Shown here one piece after another: positions 8,003 through 17,441 of a stretch of 41,113 nt of DNA (position 1 is its first letter; the number at the start of each line of letters is the position of its first letter). Source of the stretch: an uncultured Rickettsiella sp. (lineage in GTDB: Bacteria; Pseudomonadota; Gammaproteobacteria; Diplorickettsiales; Diplorickettsiaceae); the NCBI GenBank assembly GCA_947058615.1, contig CAMSHF010000009.1:1-41113 (forward strand). The letters run 5' to 3'. The notes beneath the pieces were generated by a model that saw only the letters and a list, made by a program, of their open reading frames with translations, ran no database searches and was not told the DNA's origin. Both the position numbers and the translations under genes were made by a program.

Positions 8003-10311
8003 ACTTTTTCAGCTTTTTCATTCTCTCCATAATGATTATAGGTGCGATGACGTAACTTAGGTTCGCCGCCATAGCGTCGCATATTGCGTCGTTGTGTTGT
8101 CCTGGGATGAGTGTTGTTGCTAGTCGTCTGTGTAAGTGTTTTTTCAATAGCTGGATTTTTATCCAATTCTTGGAATGTCACCACTTGATTTTCTTTCAGA
8201 GTCGTTGATTGAGCTATTAAATTTTCTTCTCTGGATACATGATCAGTTATGTTGTTTTCGGATTTTGTCGCTATTTTTTTTGAATGCTCTCTTCTTTTTT
8301 TAGCCGATAGGTTTGAAGGGGACGGTTTATTACTTGCCTGTCCAGGTACAGGTTGCGATTGCTGTTCATAGCGTTGTTGATGATGTTTATGAAAACGATT
8401 TTGTGATGGCTTATAAGCATTAGCGTGGTACCCACTCCCGTTATTGCCATTACCACTACCTTCTTCGTCTTTATCTCGTCGTCTGTCATCGCGACGGTGA
8501 TTGCGGCGCATTCGATGATTACGGTTTACTTTTGAATGACGTCGTTCCGGAGTCTGTCTGTGTTGCGTTTCGTTAGGATGAGCGTGTTCAGGAAAAGGCG
8601 TCACTTCTTTTTTTAGCGACTCACTTTGTTTTGATTTGGCTTTAGTGTGGTCCTTTAACAAGCTGAGTAATCGACTCAATAAACTTAAACGTGTTTTTGG
8701 TTTGTTTTGGTTAATTAAAAAAGCCAGCGGTTTAACAGCTGGAGTTTCTGTTGGTTTTACACTGAGCGGGCTATAAGGTAGAGAGGTTACGTTTGATTTA
8801 TCTACCATTTGATAACTGATATTTTCGGGTTGTAAACTGTTTTTTCCTAAGCTGGTAATTTTGTATTGTGGGGGCTGCCAATAGGGATTCGGTATTAATA
8901 ATAGGTTTATTTTATAAGTACACTCAATTTTTTGTATTGCCTGACGTTTTTCATTAATAAGGTAAGTGGCTATATCAACGGGTATTTCAACACGAATTTG
9001 CTGTATTGATTTCTTTAAAGCCTCTTTTTCTACAGCGCGTAATAAGGATAAGGTCAATGACTCAATGGTTCGGATGGTGCCTTCGCCATTACAGCGTGTG
9101 CATAAGGTTTCGTTGGCTTTTCCTAAGGAATGACGCAAACGTTGTCGCGACATTTCTAATAATCCAAAAGCAGAAATTCGACCGATTTGTATGCGCGCAC
9201 GATCCTTTTTCGTCGCTAAACGTAAACAATTTTCAACTTTACGTTGGTTATCTTCAGAGTTCATATCGATAAAGTCAATAACAATTAAACCACCCAAATC
9301 CCGTACGCGTAATTGATGGGCAATTTCTTTAGCGGCTTCTAGATTGGTTGCAACGGCGGTTTCTTCAATGTCTTCATTTTTGGTAGAACGACCTGAGTTG
9401 ATATCAATCGACACTAAGGCTTCAGTGCGATCGATCACAATGGTAGCACCTGACGGCAGTTCTATTTTGCGCTTAAAGGCGGACTCAACGGTTTCTTCAA
9501 TATCAAAATATAAAAATAAGGGTATTGAATTTTGATAAAAGGTCACTCGAGAAACAAAATCAGGTCGAACCTGTTCTATGTAGTTTTTAATTTTTTCGTA
9601 TATCGCTTTGTCATCAATAATAATTTCGTCAATGTCACGCCTTAAATAATCACGGATTGAACGCGTGATAAGATCACCTTCTTGAAAGATAAGGAATGGA
9701 GCAGGGCGCTCGTTAAAGGCTTTTTGAATGGCTTCCCATTGCTGAATCAGTAAATTCAAATCCATTTGTAATTCATGCGTCTCTCTGCCCACAGCGGCAG
9801 TGCGTAGGATAAGGCCCATATCCTCTGAAAGAGGGACTTTCTCGAGTATAGCCTGCATTTCACGTCGCTCCTCGCCTTCAATGCGTCGTGAAATACCACC
9901 TGCACCTGGGTTATTGGGCATGAGCACTAAGTAACTGCCTGGCAAAGTAATAAACGTTGTTAAAGCAGCACCTTTATTCCCACGTTCTTCTTTTTCAATT
10001 TGTACCATCATTTCCTGACCGACTTTCAGTGAGTGTTTGATGGTAGGGGGCTCGTGATTCTTAGTTTTAAAGTAAATAGGAGCAATTTCTTTGAAGGGTA
10101 GAAAACCGTGACGTTCTGCACCATAGTCGATAAAGGCTGCCTCTAGGCTGGGCTCTATACGGCTAATTTTACCTTTATAGATATTTGATTTTTTTTGTTC
10201 TTGACCCGTATATTCTATATCGAGGTCAGATAGTTTATTGTCTTCGATCAAAGCAACGCGGATTTCACCGGGATTCGCATTGATTAATATTTGATTCTTT
10301 TCTTTATGCAT
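7999..10311 (-). CDS. rne: Ribonuclease E
   Basis: The endoribonuclease that initiates mRNA decay and rRNA/tRNA processing and scaffolds the degradosome at the inner membrane. The catalytic half aligns with E. coli RNase E without numbering shift: S1 domain (YKGKISRIEPSLEAAFIDYG), metal-binding Asp303 (SIDINSGRS) and Asp346 (LIVIDFIDM), and the zinc-link cysteines C404 and C407 (CTRC). The C-terminal part (about 520-770) is low-complexity and basic, with an Arg-rich patch near residues 610-640 (RRHSKVNRNHRMRRNHRRD). At 770 residues it is shorter than the 1061 of E. coli, so the scaffold region is trimmed. The ATG at 10311 has AGGA upstream. A gap of about 700 bases precedes it, suitable for a long, possibly autoregulatory leader. 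Confidence 0.96.
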   Translation of the reverse strand: MHKEKNQILINANPGEIRVALIEDNKLSDLDIEYTGQEQKKSNIYKGKISRIEPSLEAAFIDYGAERHGFLPFKEIAPIYFKTKNHEPPTIKHSLKVGQEMMVQIEKEERGNKGAALTTFITLPGSYLVLMPNNPGAGGISRRIEGEERREMQAILEKVPLSEDMGLILRTAAVGRETHELQMDLNLLIQQWEAIQKAFNERPAPFLIFQEGDLITRSIRDYLRRDIDEIIIDDKAIYEKIKNYIEQVRPDFVSRVTFYQNSIPLFLYFDIEETVESAFKRKIELPSGATIVIDRTEALVSIDINSGRSTKNEDIEETAVATNLEAAKEIAHQLRVRDLGGLIVIDFIDMNSEDNQRKVENCLRLATKKDRARIQIGRISAFGLLEMSRQRLRHSLGKANETLCTRCNGEGTIRTIESLTLSLLRAVEKEALKKSIQQIRVEIPVDIATYLINEKRQAIQKIECTYKINLLLIPNPYWQPPQYKITSLGKNSLQPENISYQMVDKSNVTSLPYSPLSVKPTETPAVKPLAFLINQNKPKTRLSLLSRLLSLLKDHTKAKSKQSESLKKEVTPFPEHAHPNETQHRQTPERRHSKVNRNHRMRRNHRRDDRRRDKDEEGSGNGNNGSGYHANAYKPSQNRFHKHHQQRYEQQSQPVPGQASNKPSPSNLSAKKRREHSKKIATKSENNITDHVSREENLIAQSTTLKENQVVTFQELDKNPAIEKTLTQTTSNNTHPRTTQRRNMRRYGGEPKLRHRTYNHYGENEKAEKV

Positions 10312-11015
10312 TGTTGAATCCTATTTTAAGGCTCAACTAAGCTTGCATATTGGTTGATAATCGGTGCTAAAAATTAAAAACGATTGCCATTGCTTGAAAC
10401 AATGATTGCTTACTCTGTTTATAGAATAATCAACAGAATTTTTTCATAAATAACTTTGTCTTTGAGACTAAGCGACATCGGTTTTAACTACCTGATTATT
10501 AACACGGATTATTGGCTCGCATATTCTTTACACCGTATTTTTTATGTGCAATATTCATTACTGTTCATAAAACTCACACTTGAAGAATATCTATTCAAAT
10601 AAAATTGCAAACTTAAAAAGCCGAACTAATACTTTTATTTCGGTGACTCAATATTCACCCGAAAACTAAATTTCTAAAAACTAAAGCTTATGACTTCAGT
10701 TAACTCAAAACAAAACGTTGATTTCTTATCATTTCGTTTTGCTGGTATCAAAAAGGACAGAAGGGATCAACCCGCTGCCATTAACTGACACGAAAATTAA
10801 ATCATGACTTATTATAACAGTATTTAGTGGCTTGGCAATTAAAAATGGTCACTTGTATAGGACTTAACCTATTTTAACCTTTAAATCTACTAGATTTTGT
10901 TTTAGCTGAAAAGTTTTGCTATGCTTAGTTTAGCTTCTACTATGGGCTACAAAACTTGTCAGTCAAAAGCTGACAATTTTCCTTTTGCACTACTTTTTAA
11001 TGGGGAATTTTGCTT
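10312..11015. promoter_or_regulatory. Divergent regulatory gap between rne and lipoprotein gene
   Basis: A 704-base AT-rich gap with no convincing gene. It separates two divergent genes and must hold both promoters. Structures seen are an imperfect hairpin at 10639-10663 (TTCGGTGA against TCACCCGAA) and an inverted repeat at 10956-10976 (TTGTCAG, seven-base loop, CTGACAA, then a T-rich run). The second lies in the leader of the lipoprotein gene. RNase E genes of gammaproteobacteria are known to have long structured 5' leaders used for autoregulation; that this gap works in that way is inference. Confidence 0.4.
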
Positions 11016-11327
11016 ATGTATAAGAAGTTTTTGGTTTCAATGCTGTTGACGGCGGCGTTGGTCGGCTGTAATCATCAGCCTTCTGATAAGCAAGGAGATC
11101 AAACAGATACTACAATGCCTGCCCAAGATCAAATGGCTAACCCAGCGAATTCATCCAGCTCGGATGAGCAAATACCGGTGAGCCCACAAGCGGTGGAGCC
11201 GAGCCAAATACCTCCCAGTGACACCACCCCTTCAACTGACAATGGAACAAGTACAACCACGCCTACGCCTACAGAGCCTGCTCAGAAGGATAATTCAGCA
11301 AATTCTACCGCCGATGGGACAAAATAA
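11016..11327 (+). CDS. Small Thr/Ser/Pro-rich lipoprotein
   Basis: A 103-residue predicted lipoprotein. The N-terminus MYKKFLVSMLLTAALVGC is a lipoprotein signal with lipobox LVGC, so the mature protein would begin with a lipidated Cys18. The rest is a low-complexity, probably disordered tail rich in Ser, Thr, Pro, Gln and Asp (TTMPAQDQMANPANSSSSD and onward). I chose the ATG at 11016, nine bases after GGGGA, over a TTG two codons upstream. No enzymatic domain is visible; a structural or surface role is likely but not shown. The following gap contains a G-rich run (ggggcggggggc) and a perfect inverted repeat. Confidence 0.75.
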   Translation: MYKKFLVSMLLTAALVGCNHQPSDKQGDQTDTTMPAQDQMANPANSSSSDEQIPVSPQAVEPSQIPPSDTTPSTDNGTSTTTPTPTEPAQKDNSANSTADGTK

Positions 11328-11695
11328 CTGAGCTTAGCTTTCGGTAAATTAAATGGGGGCGGGGGGCAACCCAGTCAATTCTTCTCGTGCGTCCTAGACT
11401 GTTGTCTGAAAAAAGTCTAGGACGGCCAGAGAACGATTCTCCTAGATAATAGCGAGGATAACAATCCCATTTTTACGGGGTATCCAAGATTATCGCGTTA
11501 TTTAACGGAAATAGACTGCCCGTCTAAGTCTATTTATGGTATACTCTTTGCCTTATAAGTTTTATGGTTGAGTCAACTGGCAGTCCTCTAAAAATAGGCC
11601 GATTGCTTTGTTTTCGTAATCTGAAAAGAATCGATTGCACTATTGTAAGTGTTGCATCGAGAGTCTTCGTATCATCATAGATTTTGAAGTTTTAT
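11328..11695. promoter_or_regulatory. Gap upstream of gyrA with inverted repeat
   Basis: A 368-base stretch without a gene. It holds a perfect 10-bp inverted repeat, GTCCTAGACT (11391-11400) and AGTCTAGGAC (11414-11423), with a 13-base loop and no following T-run, so it looks more like an operator or RNA stem than a classical terminator. A good -10 box TATACT lies at 11540-11545 with no clear -35; it may drive gyrA through a leader of about 145 bases. Confidence 0.45.
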
Positions 11696-14314
11696 ATGGC
11701 AGAATTACCCGCTAATGAGATTCTTTCGGTCACTGTTGAAAAAGAGTTAAAGCAATCCTACCTCGCCTATGCGATGAGTGTTATCGTAGGGCGAGCACTA
11801 CCGGATAGTCGCGATGGCTTAAAACCTGTGCATAGGCGGGTTTTATATGCGATGAGCGAGCTTGGTAATGACTGGAACAAGCCTCATAAAAAATCGGCTC
11901 GTGTCGTAGGTGACGTGATTGGTAAATACCATCCCCATGGAGATGGTGCTATTTACGATACTATTGTCCGGATGGCTCAAACTTTTTCTATGCGTTCTGT
12001 GTTGATTGATGGCCAAGGTAACTTTGGTTCAGTCGATGGTGATTCGGCCGCTTCGATGCGTTATACCGAAATTCGTATGTCGAAATTGGCACATGCCTTA
12101 CTTGCGGATTTAGGCAAAGAGACGGTCGATTTTTCACCTAACTATGACGAAACCGAACAGATTCCTAATGTCTTGCCGACGCGCGTTCCTAATTTGTTAA
12201 TTAATGGTTCTTCGGGGATTGCTGTGGGTATGGCGACCAATATTCCACCTCATAATCTCGTCGAAGTCATCGATGCGTCAGTTGCCTTACTGGCCGATCC
12301 TGAGCTCACTATAGAGCGTTTAATGCACTTTATTAAAGGGCCTGATTTTCCAACAGCCGGTTTGATTTATGGTAAGAAGGGGATTGTCGAAGCCTATCAT
12401 ACCGGTCGTGGACGTGCTTTCGTTAGAGCAAGAACCCAACTTGAGCAAGATGAGAAGTCCAGTAAGCAGCGTATCATTGTGACTGAACTTCCTTATCAAG
12501 TGAACAAAGCAAAACTCATTGAGAAGATTGCCGAGTTAGTTAAGGAAAAACGTATCGAAGGTATTACCGCATTACGTGACGAATCGGATAAAGACGGTAT
12601 GCGTATGGTTATCGAAGTACGGCGTAGCGAAAACATCGATGTGTTACTCAATAATTTATTCGCCCAAACCCAATTACAAGTGACGTTTGGTATTAATATG
12701 GTCGCCTTAGTGGATGGTAGACCTGTCCTACTCAATCTCAAACAATTAATCAACGAATTTTTGGCCCATCGACGCGAAGTGGTCACGCGGCGTACGCTTT
12801 TTGAATTGCGTAAAGCCCGAGAACGTGCGCATATTTTAGAAGGTTTAGGGATTGCCTTAGTCAATATTGATCCAATCATTGCACTAATTAAAGCGGCTAA
12901 GGATCCCCACGATGCAAAATCGCAACTGTTAGCACAATTCTGGCCATTAGGTATGGTCGCTGATATGTTAGCTAAAGCAGATTTGTTGGAAATGCCAGCC
13001 ATCGATGCAACACAGGACTATGGTGTAAAAAAGGGTGAGGCCTGTTATCACTTATCTCCCGAACAAGCACAAGCCATATTAGATCTTCGTTTACATCGTT
13101 TAACCGGTCTAGAACAAGAAAAGATTTTAAAAGAATATCGGGATCAGTTAAGCATTATTATTGATTTATTAGCTATTTTAAATCAACCCGAACGTTTACG
13201 TCAGGTGATTCATGACGAACTCATCGCCGTTAAAGAAGAATTTGCTGATCCACGACGCACCGAAATTATCGGTGTTGATGCTGAGATTAATGAAGAAGAC
13301 TTGATTCCTCCTGAAGATGTGGTAGTGACTTTATCGCATGAAGGTTATGTCAAACGTCAAAGCCTCGGTGTTTATCAAGCACAACGTCGTGGAGGAAGAG
13401 GAAAATCGTCCGGTGATGTCAAAGAAGAAGATTTTATTGAACATTTATTAATTGCCAATACACACGATACCTTATTGTGTTTCTCAAGTACCGGTAAAGT
13501 TTATTGGCTAAAAGTGTATAAATTACCTGAAGGTAGCCGTATTGCTAAAGGTCGTCCTATCGTCAATTTACTCGCTTTAAGTGAAAATGAACGAATTACA
13601 GCGGTATTACCTATACAAAATTATAGCGCGGATCATTTTATTTTTATGGCAACCGCTAACGGCACAACGAAAAAAACCAGTTTGATTGATTTTTCAAGGC
13701 CACGTAATGACGGAATTATTGCGATTGATTTACGCGAAGGGGATCGTTTAGTAGGCGTTGCATTAACAGATGGTCAGCAAGATGTCTTATTGTTTACTGA
13801 TGCCGGTAAAGCCATACGTTTTAATGAAAGTAAAGTACGCTGTATGGGTCGTACCGCTTGTGGTGTAAGAGGGGTTAAATTACAAGCGGGACAACAGGTT
13901 ATTTCCTTAATCATTGCTAAACCCAAAGGACTTATCTTAACGGCAACCCGTCAGGGTTATGGTAAGCGAACACCGGTGGCTGAACATCGTTTGACAAGCC
14001 GAGGTGGCAGTGGAGTCGTTGCGATTAAAACGACGGCGCGTAATGGAAATGTCGTTGCGGCAGTACAAGTATTGCCTTCTGATGAAGTCATGCTGATTAC
14101 CAATAAAGCGACTTTAGTGCGTACACGTGTGGCCGAAATTCGCGTGGCCGGTCGCCATTCACAAGGGGTACGTTTGATACGATTGAATGAAGGTGAAACT
14201 CTAGTCGGTTTAGAACGTATTGAAGAAGATTTGGTGGGTGAAAGTCTAGAACAAACCGATATACTGCTTCATCTCGCTGCCGAAAAAACAAATAATAATG
14301 ATCTTGTCAATTAA
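11696..14314 (+). CDS. gyrA: DNA gyrase subunit A
   Basis: The breakage-reunion subunit of DNA gyrase (A2B2), which introduces negative supercoils. It is 872 residues from the ATG at 11696; a TTG at 11684 is an unlikely extension. The N-terminal half shows [17 protein letters not shown], the catalytic-tyrosine region SMRYTEIR and [17 protein letters not shown]. The C-terminal beta-pinwheel has the GyrA box QRRGGRGK, which identifies gyrase rather than topoisomerase IV. In the quinolone region the sequence is [10 protein letters not shown]: Gly84 occupies the place of Ser83 of E. coli, while the second position (Asp88, E. coli Asp87) is unchanged. pyrE starts two bases after the stop, so the pair is probably one transcript. 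Confidence 0.97.
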   Translation: MAELPANEILSVTVEKELKQSYLAYAMSVIVGRALPDSRDGLKPVHRRVLYAMSELGNDWNKPHKKSARVVGDVIGKYHPHGDGAIYDTIVRMAQTFSMRSVLIDGQGNFGSVDGDSAASMRYTEIRMSKLAHALLADLGKETVDFSPNYDETEQIPNVLPTRVPNLLINGSSGIAVGMATNIPPHNLVEVIDASVALLADPELTIERLMHFIKGPDFPTAGLIYGKKGIVEAYHTGRGRAFVRARTQLEQDEKSSKQRIIVTELPYQVNKAKLIEKIAELVKEKRIEGITALRDESDKDGMRMVIEVRRSENIDVLLNNLFAQTQLQVTFGINMVALVDGRPVLLNLKQLINEFLAHRREVVTRRTLFELRKARERAHILEGLGIALVNIDPIIALIKAAKDPHDAKSQLLAQFWPLGMVADMLAKADLLEMPAIDATQDYGVKKGEACYHLSPEQAQAILDLRLHRLTGLEQEKILKEYRDQLSIIIDLLAILNQPERLRQVIHDELIAVKEEFADPRRTEIIGVDAEINEEDLIPPEDVVVTLSHEGYVKRQSLGVYQAQRRGGRGKSSGDVKEEDFIEHLLIANTHDTLLCFSSTGKVYWLKVYKLPEGSRIAKGRPIVNLLALSENERITAVLPIQNYSADHFIFMATANGTTKKTSLIDFSRPRNDGIIAIDLREGDRLVGVALTDGQQDVLLFTDAGKAIRFNESKVRCMGRTACGVRGVKLQAGQQVISLIIAKPKGLILTATRQGYGKRTPVAEHRLTSRGGSGVVAIKTTARNGNVVAAVQVLPSDEVMLITNKATLVRTRVAEIRVAGRHSQGVRLIRLNEGETLVGLERIEEDLVGESLEQTDILLHLAAEKTNNNDLVN

Positions 14315-14316
14315 CG

Positions 14317-14859
14317 ATGCAAAAACAACGATTACTTGAAGCCTTGATTCATATCGGTGTTATTAAAAGAGGTGAATTTACACTGCGCAGTGGCGAAGTT
14401 TCGCCGATCTACATCGATTGCCGTTCAATTATTTCTTATCCACCACTGTTACGTGCTGTGGCTCAAGCATTATGGGATAAAATAAAGCATATTACACCAA
14501 GTTTATTATGTGGTGTGCCTTATACGGCACTGCCAATGGCCACAGCGATTTCACTCAAGCAAAATTTACCCATGTTGATGTGTCGTAAAGAAACCAAAGC
14601 TTATGGTACAAAAAAACAGATCGAAGGCGTTTTTAAAACAGGTGAAGACTGCTTAATTATTGAAGATGTGGTGACGACCGGTGGCAGTGTGTTGCAAATA
14701 GCCGAATTATTAAAAAAGCAAGGCCTACAAATTAAAGATATAGTCGTACTTGTCGATAGACAACAAGGTGGCAAAGAAAAATTACTACAAGCAGGCTATC
14801 AATTACAGAGTGTCTACACCTTGGATGAAATTAAGTTGGTCGGTTCTTTTTTGTGCTAA
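14317..14859 (+). CDS. pyrE: Orotate phosphoribosyltransferase
   Basis: This enzyme converts orotate and PRPP to orotidine 5'-phosphate in pyrimidine synthesis. At 180 residues it is shorter than E. coli PyrE (213). The PRPP motif is CLIIEDVVTTGGS (residues 112-124), and the catalytic-loop region is RKETKAYGTKK. The sequence resembles the N-terminal domain of eukaryotic UMP synthase in several stretches (SPIYID, CGVPYTALP, RKETK-YGTK, CLIIEDVVT-G-SVL, DRQQGGKEKL) more than the enterobacterial enzyme; this comparison is from memory. It lies two bases after gyrA and is followed by a promoter-bearing gap and cvpA. No pyrF is fused or adjacent. Confidence 0.93.
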   Translation: MQKQRLLEALIHIGVIKRGEFTLRSGEVSPIYIDCRSIISYPPLLRAVAQALWDKIKHITPSLLCGVPYTALPMATAISLKQNLPMLMCRKETKAYGTKKQIEGVFKTGEDCLIIEDVVTTGGSVLQIAELLKKQGLQIKDIVVLVDRQQGGKEKLLQAGYQLQSVYTLDEIKLVGSFLC

Positions 14860-14893
14860 GATCGATAGAATGATTTTTTAAATCCCCTTCCTA

Positions 14894-14921
14894 TTACACG
14901 ATTAAAAAACTCGTTTATAAT
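14894..14921 (+). promoter_or_regulatory. Probable promoter of cvpA
   Basis: A perfect -10 box TATAAT (14916-14921) is preceded after 16 bases by TTACAC (14894-14899), a partial -35 match. Transcription would start near 14928, about 50 bases before the cvpA ATG. Confidence 0.5.
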
Positions 14922-14980
14922 ACCTCAATAAATTGTCTGTGGCTTAATTTAAAATTCTTTAATTACACGAAGGTATTCTA

Positions 14981-15496
14981 ATGTCTACATTTAATTGGGT
15001 TGATTACATCATCATTGCCATTATTGCATTGTCCGTATTAATTAGTGTCATGCGTGGTTTTGTCCGCGAAGTGATTTCTTTAGTGATTTGGGTGGCTGCG
15101 ATTGCTGTCAGCTTCATTTTTTATCGTTATATTGCGGATTTGCTGGTCAATTTTATTCATTCCGATTCCGTGAGATTGGTTGTGAGCTTTGTCGGCTTAT
15201 TTTTGGTGACTCTCGTACTAGGGATGTTGATTAATTATTTGATAGGTCAGCTCGTCGCTAATACCGGATTAAGTGGGACTGATCGCGTGTTAGGTATTAT
15301 TTTCGGTATTGCGCGTGGTATGTTAGTTGTTGTGTTATTGATGATGTTGGTGAGTTTAACACCTTTTGACAAAGAATCCGTTTGGCAAGAGTCGGTGTTG
15401 GTTCCACATTTTCAACCTTTAGAAGATTGGCTAAGTGGTTTTTTCCCCGAATCGATGCATCCTCATTCTATGGAAATGCAGACTGAACACCTTTAG
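14981..15496 (+). CDS. cvpA: CvpA family membrane protein
   Basis: A 171-residue inner-membrane protein of the CvpA family, named for colicin V production and linked in enterobacteria to envelope stress tolerance. It begins MSTFNWVDYIIIAIIALSVL and keeps the signature RGFVREVISLVIW after the first helix. Four hydrophobic helices are visible, at about 9-30, 33-55, 65-90 and 103-125, and the last is followed by a soluble tail with LTPFDKESVWQES. In many gammaproteobacteria cvpA is followed by purF; here the next gene is an unrelated orphan on the opposite strand. Confidence 0.9.
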   Translation: MSTFNWVDYIIIAIIALSVLISVMRGFVREVISLVIWVAAIAVSFIFYRYIADLLVNFIHSDSVRLVVSFVGLFLVTLVLGMLINYLIGQLVANTGLSGTDRVLGIIFGIARGMLVVVLLMMLVSLTPFDKESVWQESVLVPHFQPLEDWLSGFFPESMHPHSMEMQTEHL

Positions 15497-15596
15497 GTTA
15501 GGTTTCTTTTCGATAGGGCTGTGTCGATTCTCGTTTAATATCAGCACGCATCGGAAAGGGAAAATTCTTTAATTTCAGTAACTTAAGTAGACTGGC

Positions 15597-17306
15597 TTAA
15601 CCCTGTTCGAGGCCTATGCGACTAAGGTAGCTACGCCTAATTTCCTCTGATGTTTTTAGAGTAAAAAAAGTTCCGTGTTTAGTTTGTTCAGATTCTGGTT
15701 GAAATATTCGAGTCGCTTCAAGTTTTTTTATTGCAACTTTACTTGTGATAGCTATTGTCGGCGGAGCGTTTAATTGCTGTAAGCTCGCTTCGACTTCTTT
15801 TTTTAGTGATTCAACGTGCTTTCCGTTGGGTGAATGTAATTTTTCCAGAAATAATGCGATGAAATCATGGGCTTTATCACTGGCTAAAATAGCTTTGATT
15901 TGTTTTTCAGCATGTAAATTACAGTAATATAACATTGATATGGCGTGTAAGGCTTTCTTGGGTTCGGTATCCTTTAGGATGTTATCGAGCTGTTGTTGGA
16001 TGAACTCTTTTTCATCCGGTTTTCCATTGCGGTAGTAACTATTCAGCCATTCTAAAACTTGAGTTTGCCGTGGATTGGGTTCGCTAAATTTCCGGATAAG
16101 TTGATCAATCGTTAAATTTTTTTTGGGAAGAGGTGTTTTTTTTCCATAAAGGAGTCCAATATCACATAGAATATGGGAAAATTTGTGAATATCGGTTTGT
16201 TCCGATAGTTTTTTTATAGACCGCTGGTATTCTTGATATACACATTTTTGGTGCTTAGAGTTTTCAATATGTTCCCGCCATTTTTTTATTAATTGATTGA
16301 TCCAGTTGATTAAACGGCTGCTTAGTTTCCAATGTGCAGAGCGTTTAGTTGGTTTATGTGGAGGATTACAATTCGGGTGTTTCGCGACCGAATGAGGGAT
16401 GTGCGAATGAAGCAAAATAGGATCGGGAGTTATTGAGATTTTAGGTGCAGAAGGGATTGAAGGTATTGATAGTTTTTGAAGGCCGTTTTTATTCTCTAAT
16501 AGAGTAATTAAGGAAGAGGTTATCTCTTCATGAGGCTCTTTTTTAATATCGTTTATGTTATCGGCGGTTAGAAGACCGAGTTGATCGAGTAAGCAAGAAG
16601 GTTTTATTGCGGAGATATCTTTCTGTGAAGAAGTTGAAAAAGTGCGTATAATTTTTTCTAGGTTTGTGGTTTTATCTAACCTAAAAAAAGATTCTTCGAA
16701 TAGGTTTTGAAATTTAGAATGATTGCCTTTAAAAAGCTTATTATTGAGTTTAACAAGGCATTTTTCAAGTAATTCATAATTAATATTAATTTTAAGTTTA
16801 TTTAATAGGTTGGTTAGGTTTTCTTTTGTAAGTAATTGATTGATGTTGAGTACAGCAAGGATATTAGTCAGGCTTTTACAATGTTCATTTTTTAGGAGGT
16901 CGTCCAGGTAAGGTTCTACACTTATGCCGAGTTCGAGATCAATAAGGTTTTTTAAACTTAGAAATTCCGCATTGAGCTGTTCTTGTGATTTGTGAAGTCC
17001 GTAATAGTGGAGCAACCATAATGTATCCAGTACTTTTTTAGGAAAAAAAGATTCGATAATTTGATCGAGATGTTGACGTATAAATTCCTTTTCACCATTG
17101 TTTTCATCGCAAAGATCATAATAATCATGAAACCACGTTATTACACTTAAAACCTGCTGTGGATAGTCCCCCTTAGATTCAAGTGACTCTAAATATCCGA
17201 TTGTACTAAAATAATTGGGTGTCTCTGAGTTTTTTATTGGGTTTAATATTTGACGTAGGTAATCTTTGCTAGGAAAAAAACCATTGGAAACGATAGAATT
17301 TGGCAT
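15597..17306 (-). CDS. Orphan protein with an internal domain duplication
   Basis: A 569-residue soluble, helix-rich protein I do not recognise. Residues 48-110 and 412-470 are related: QVLSVITWFHDYY / QVLEWLNSYY, then EKEFIRQHLDQII / EKEFIQQQLDNIL, then PKKVLDTLWLLHYYGLH / PKKALHAISMLYYCNLH. It therefore carries two copies of a helical module separated by about 300 residues. The middle (about 275-325) is a Pro/His/Ser-rich linker, followed by a basic helix (WKLSSRLINWINQLIKKWRE). There is no signal peptide or membrane segment. A good ribosome site (GAGG, five bases before the ATG) supports the start. It stands alone between cvpA and lpxH. A translocated effector is possible in this kind of organism, but this is inference. 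Confidence 0.75.
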   Translation of the reverse strand: MPNSIVSNGFFPSKDYLRQILNPIKNSETPNYFSTIGYLESLESKGDYPQQVLSVITWFHDYYDLCDENNGEKEFIRQHLDQIIESFFPKKVLDTLWLLHYYGLHKSQEQLNAEFLSLKNLIDLELGISVEPYLDDLLKNEHCKSLTNILAVLNINQLLTKENLTNLLNKLKININYELLEKCLVKLNNKLFKGNHSKFQNLFEESFFRLDKTTNLEKIIRTFSTSSQKDISAIKPSCLLDQLGLLTADNINDIKKEPHEEITSSLITLLENKNGLQKLSIPSIPSAPKISITPDPILLHSHIPHSVAKHPNCNPPHKPTKRSAHWKLSSRLINWINQLIKKWREHIENSKHQKCVYQEYQRSIKKLSEQTDIHKFSHILCDIGLLYGKKTPLPKKNLTIDQLIRKFSEPNPRQTQVLEWLNSYYRNGKPDEKEFIQQQLDNILKDTEPKKALHAISMLYYCNLHAEKQIKAILASDKAHDFIALFLEKLHSPNGKHVESLKKEVEASLQQLNAPPTIAITSKVAIKKLEATRIFQPESEQTKHGTFFTLKTSEEIRRSYLSRIGLEQG

Positions 17307-17441
17307 AGAAACCTCACTAAAATAAGAAGGTGCTTCCTGCAGACTTTATCCAAAGAGTAAAATACTTTTTACTGTGTGATTTTCAAATAGGAGGGAAAAG
17401 AATAATTGAAATAATTGACATTTAACCATTATCTTTTTAGT

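Noticed and set aside
9006-9535. Plus-strand open frames of 88 and 63 codons inside rne
   Set aside because: They lie opposite the highly conserved catalytic part of RNase E and have no recognisable motif; they are antisense shadows.
11540-11554. The 15-mer GGTATACTCTTTGCC occurs both before gyrA and inside the gene at 32634
   Set aside because: About one such chance match is expected in a window of this size, and the second copy is coding sequence. I do not treat it as a shared element.
12496-13002. A 168-codon minus-strand frame inside gyrA
   Set aside because: It is antisense to a well conserved gyrA segment and its protein shows no family features.
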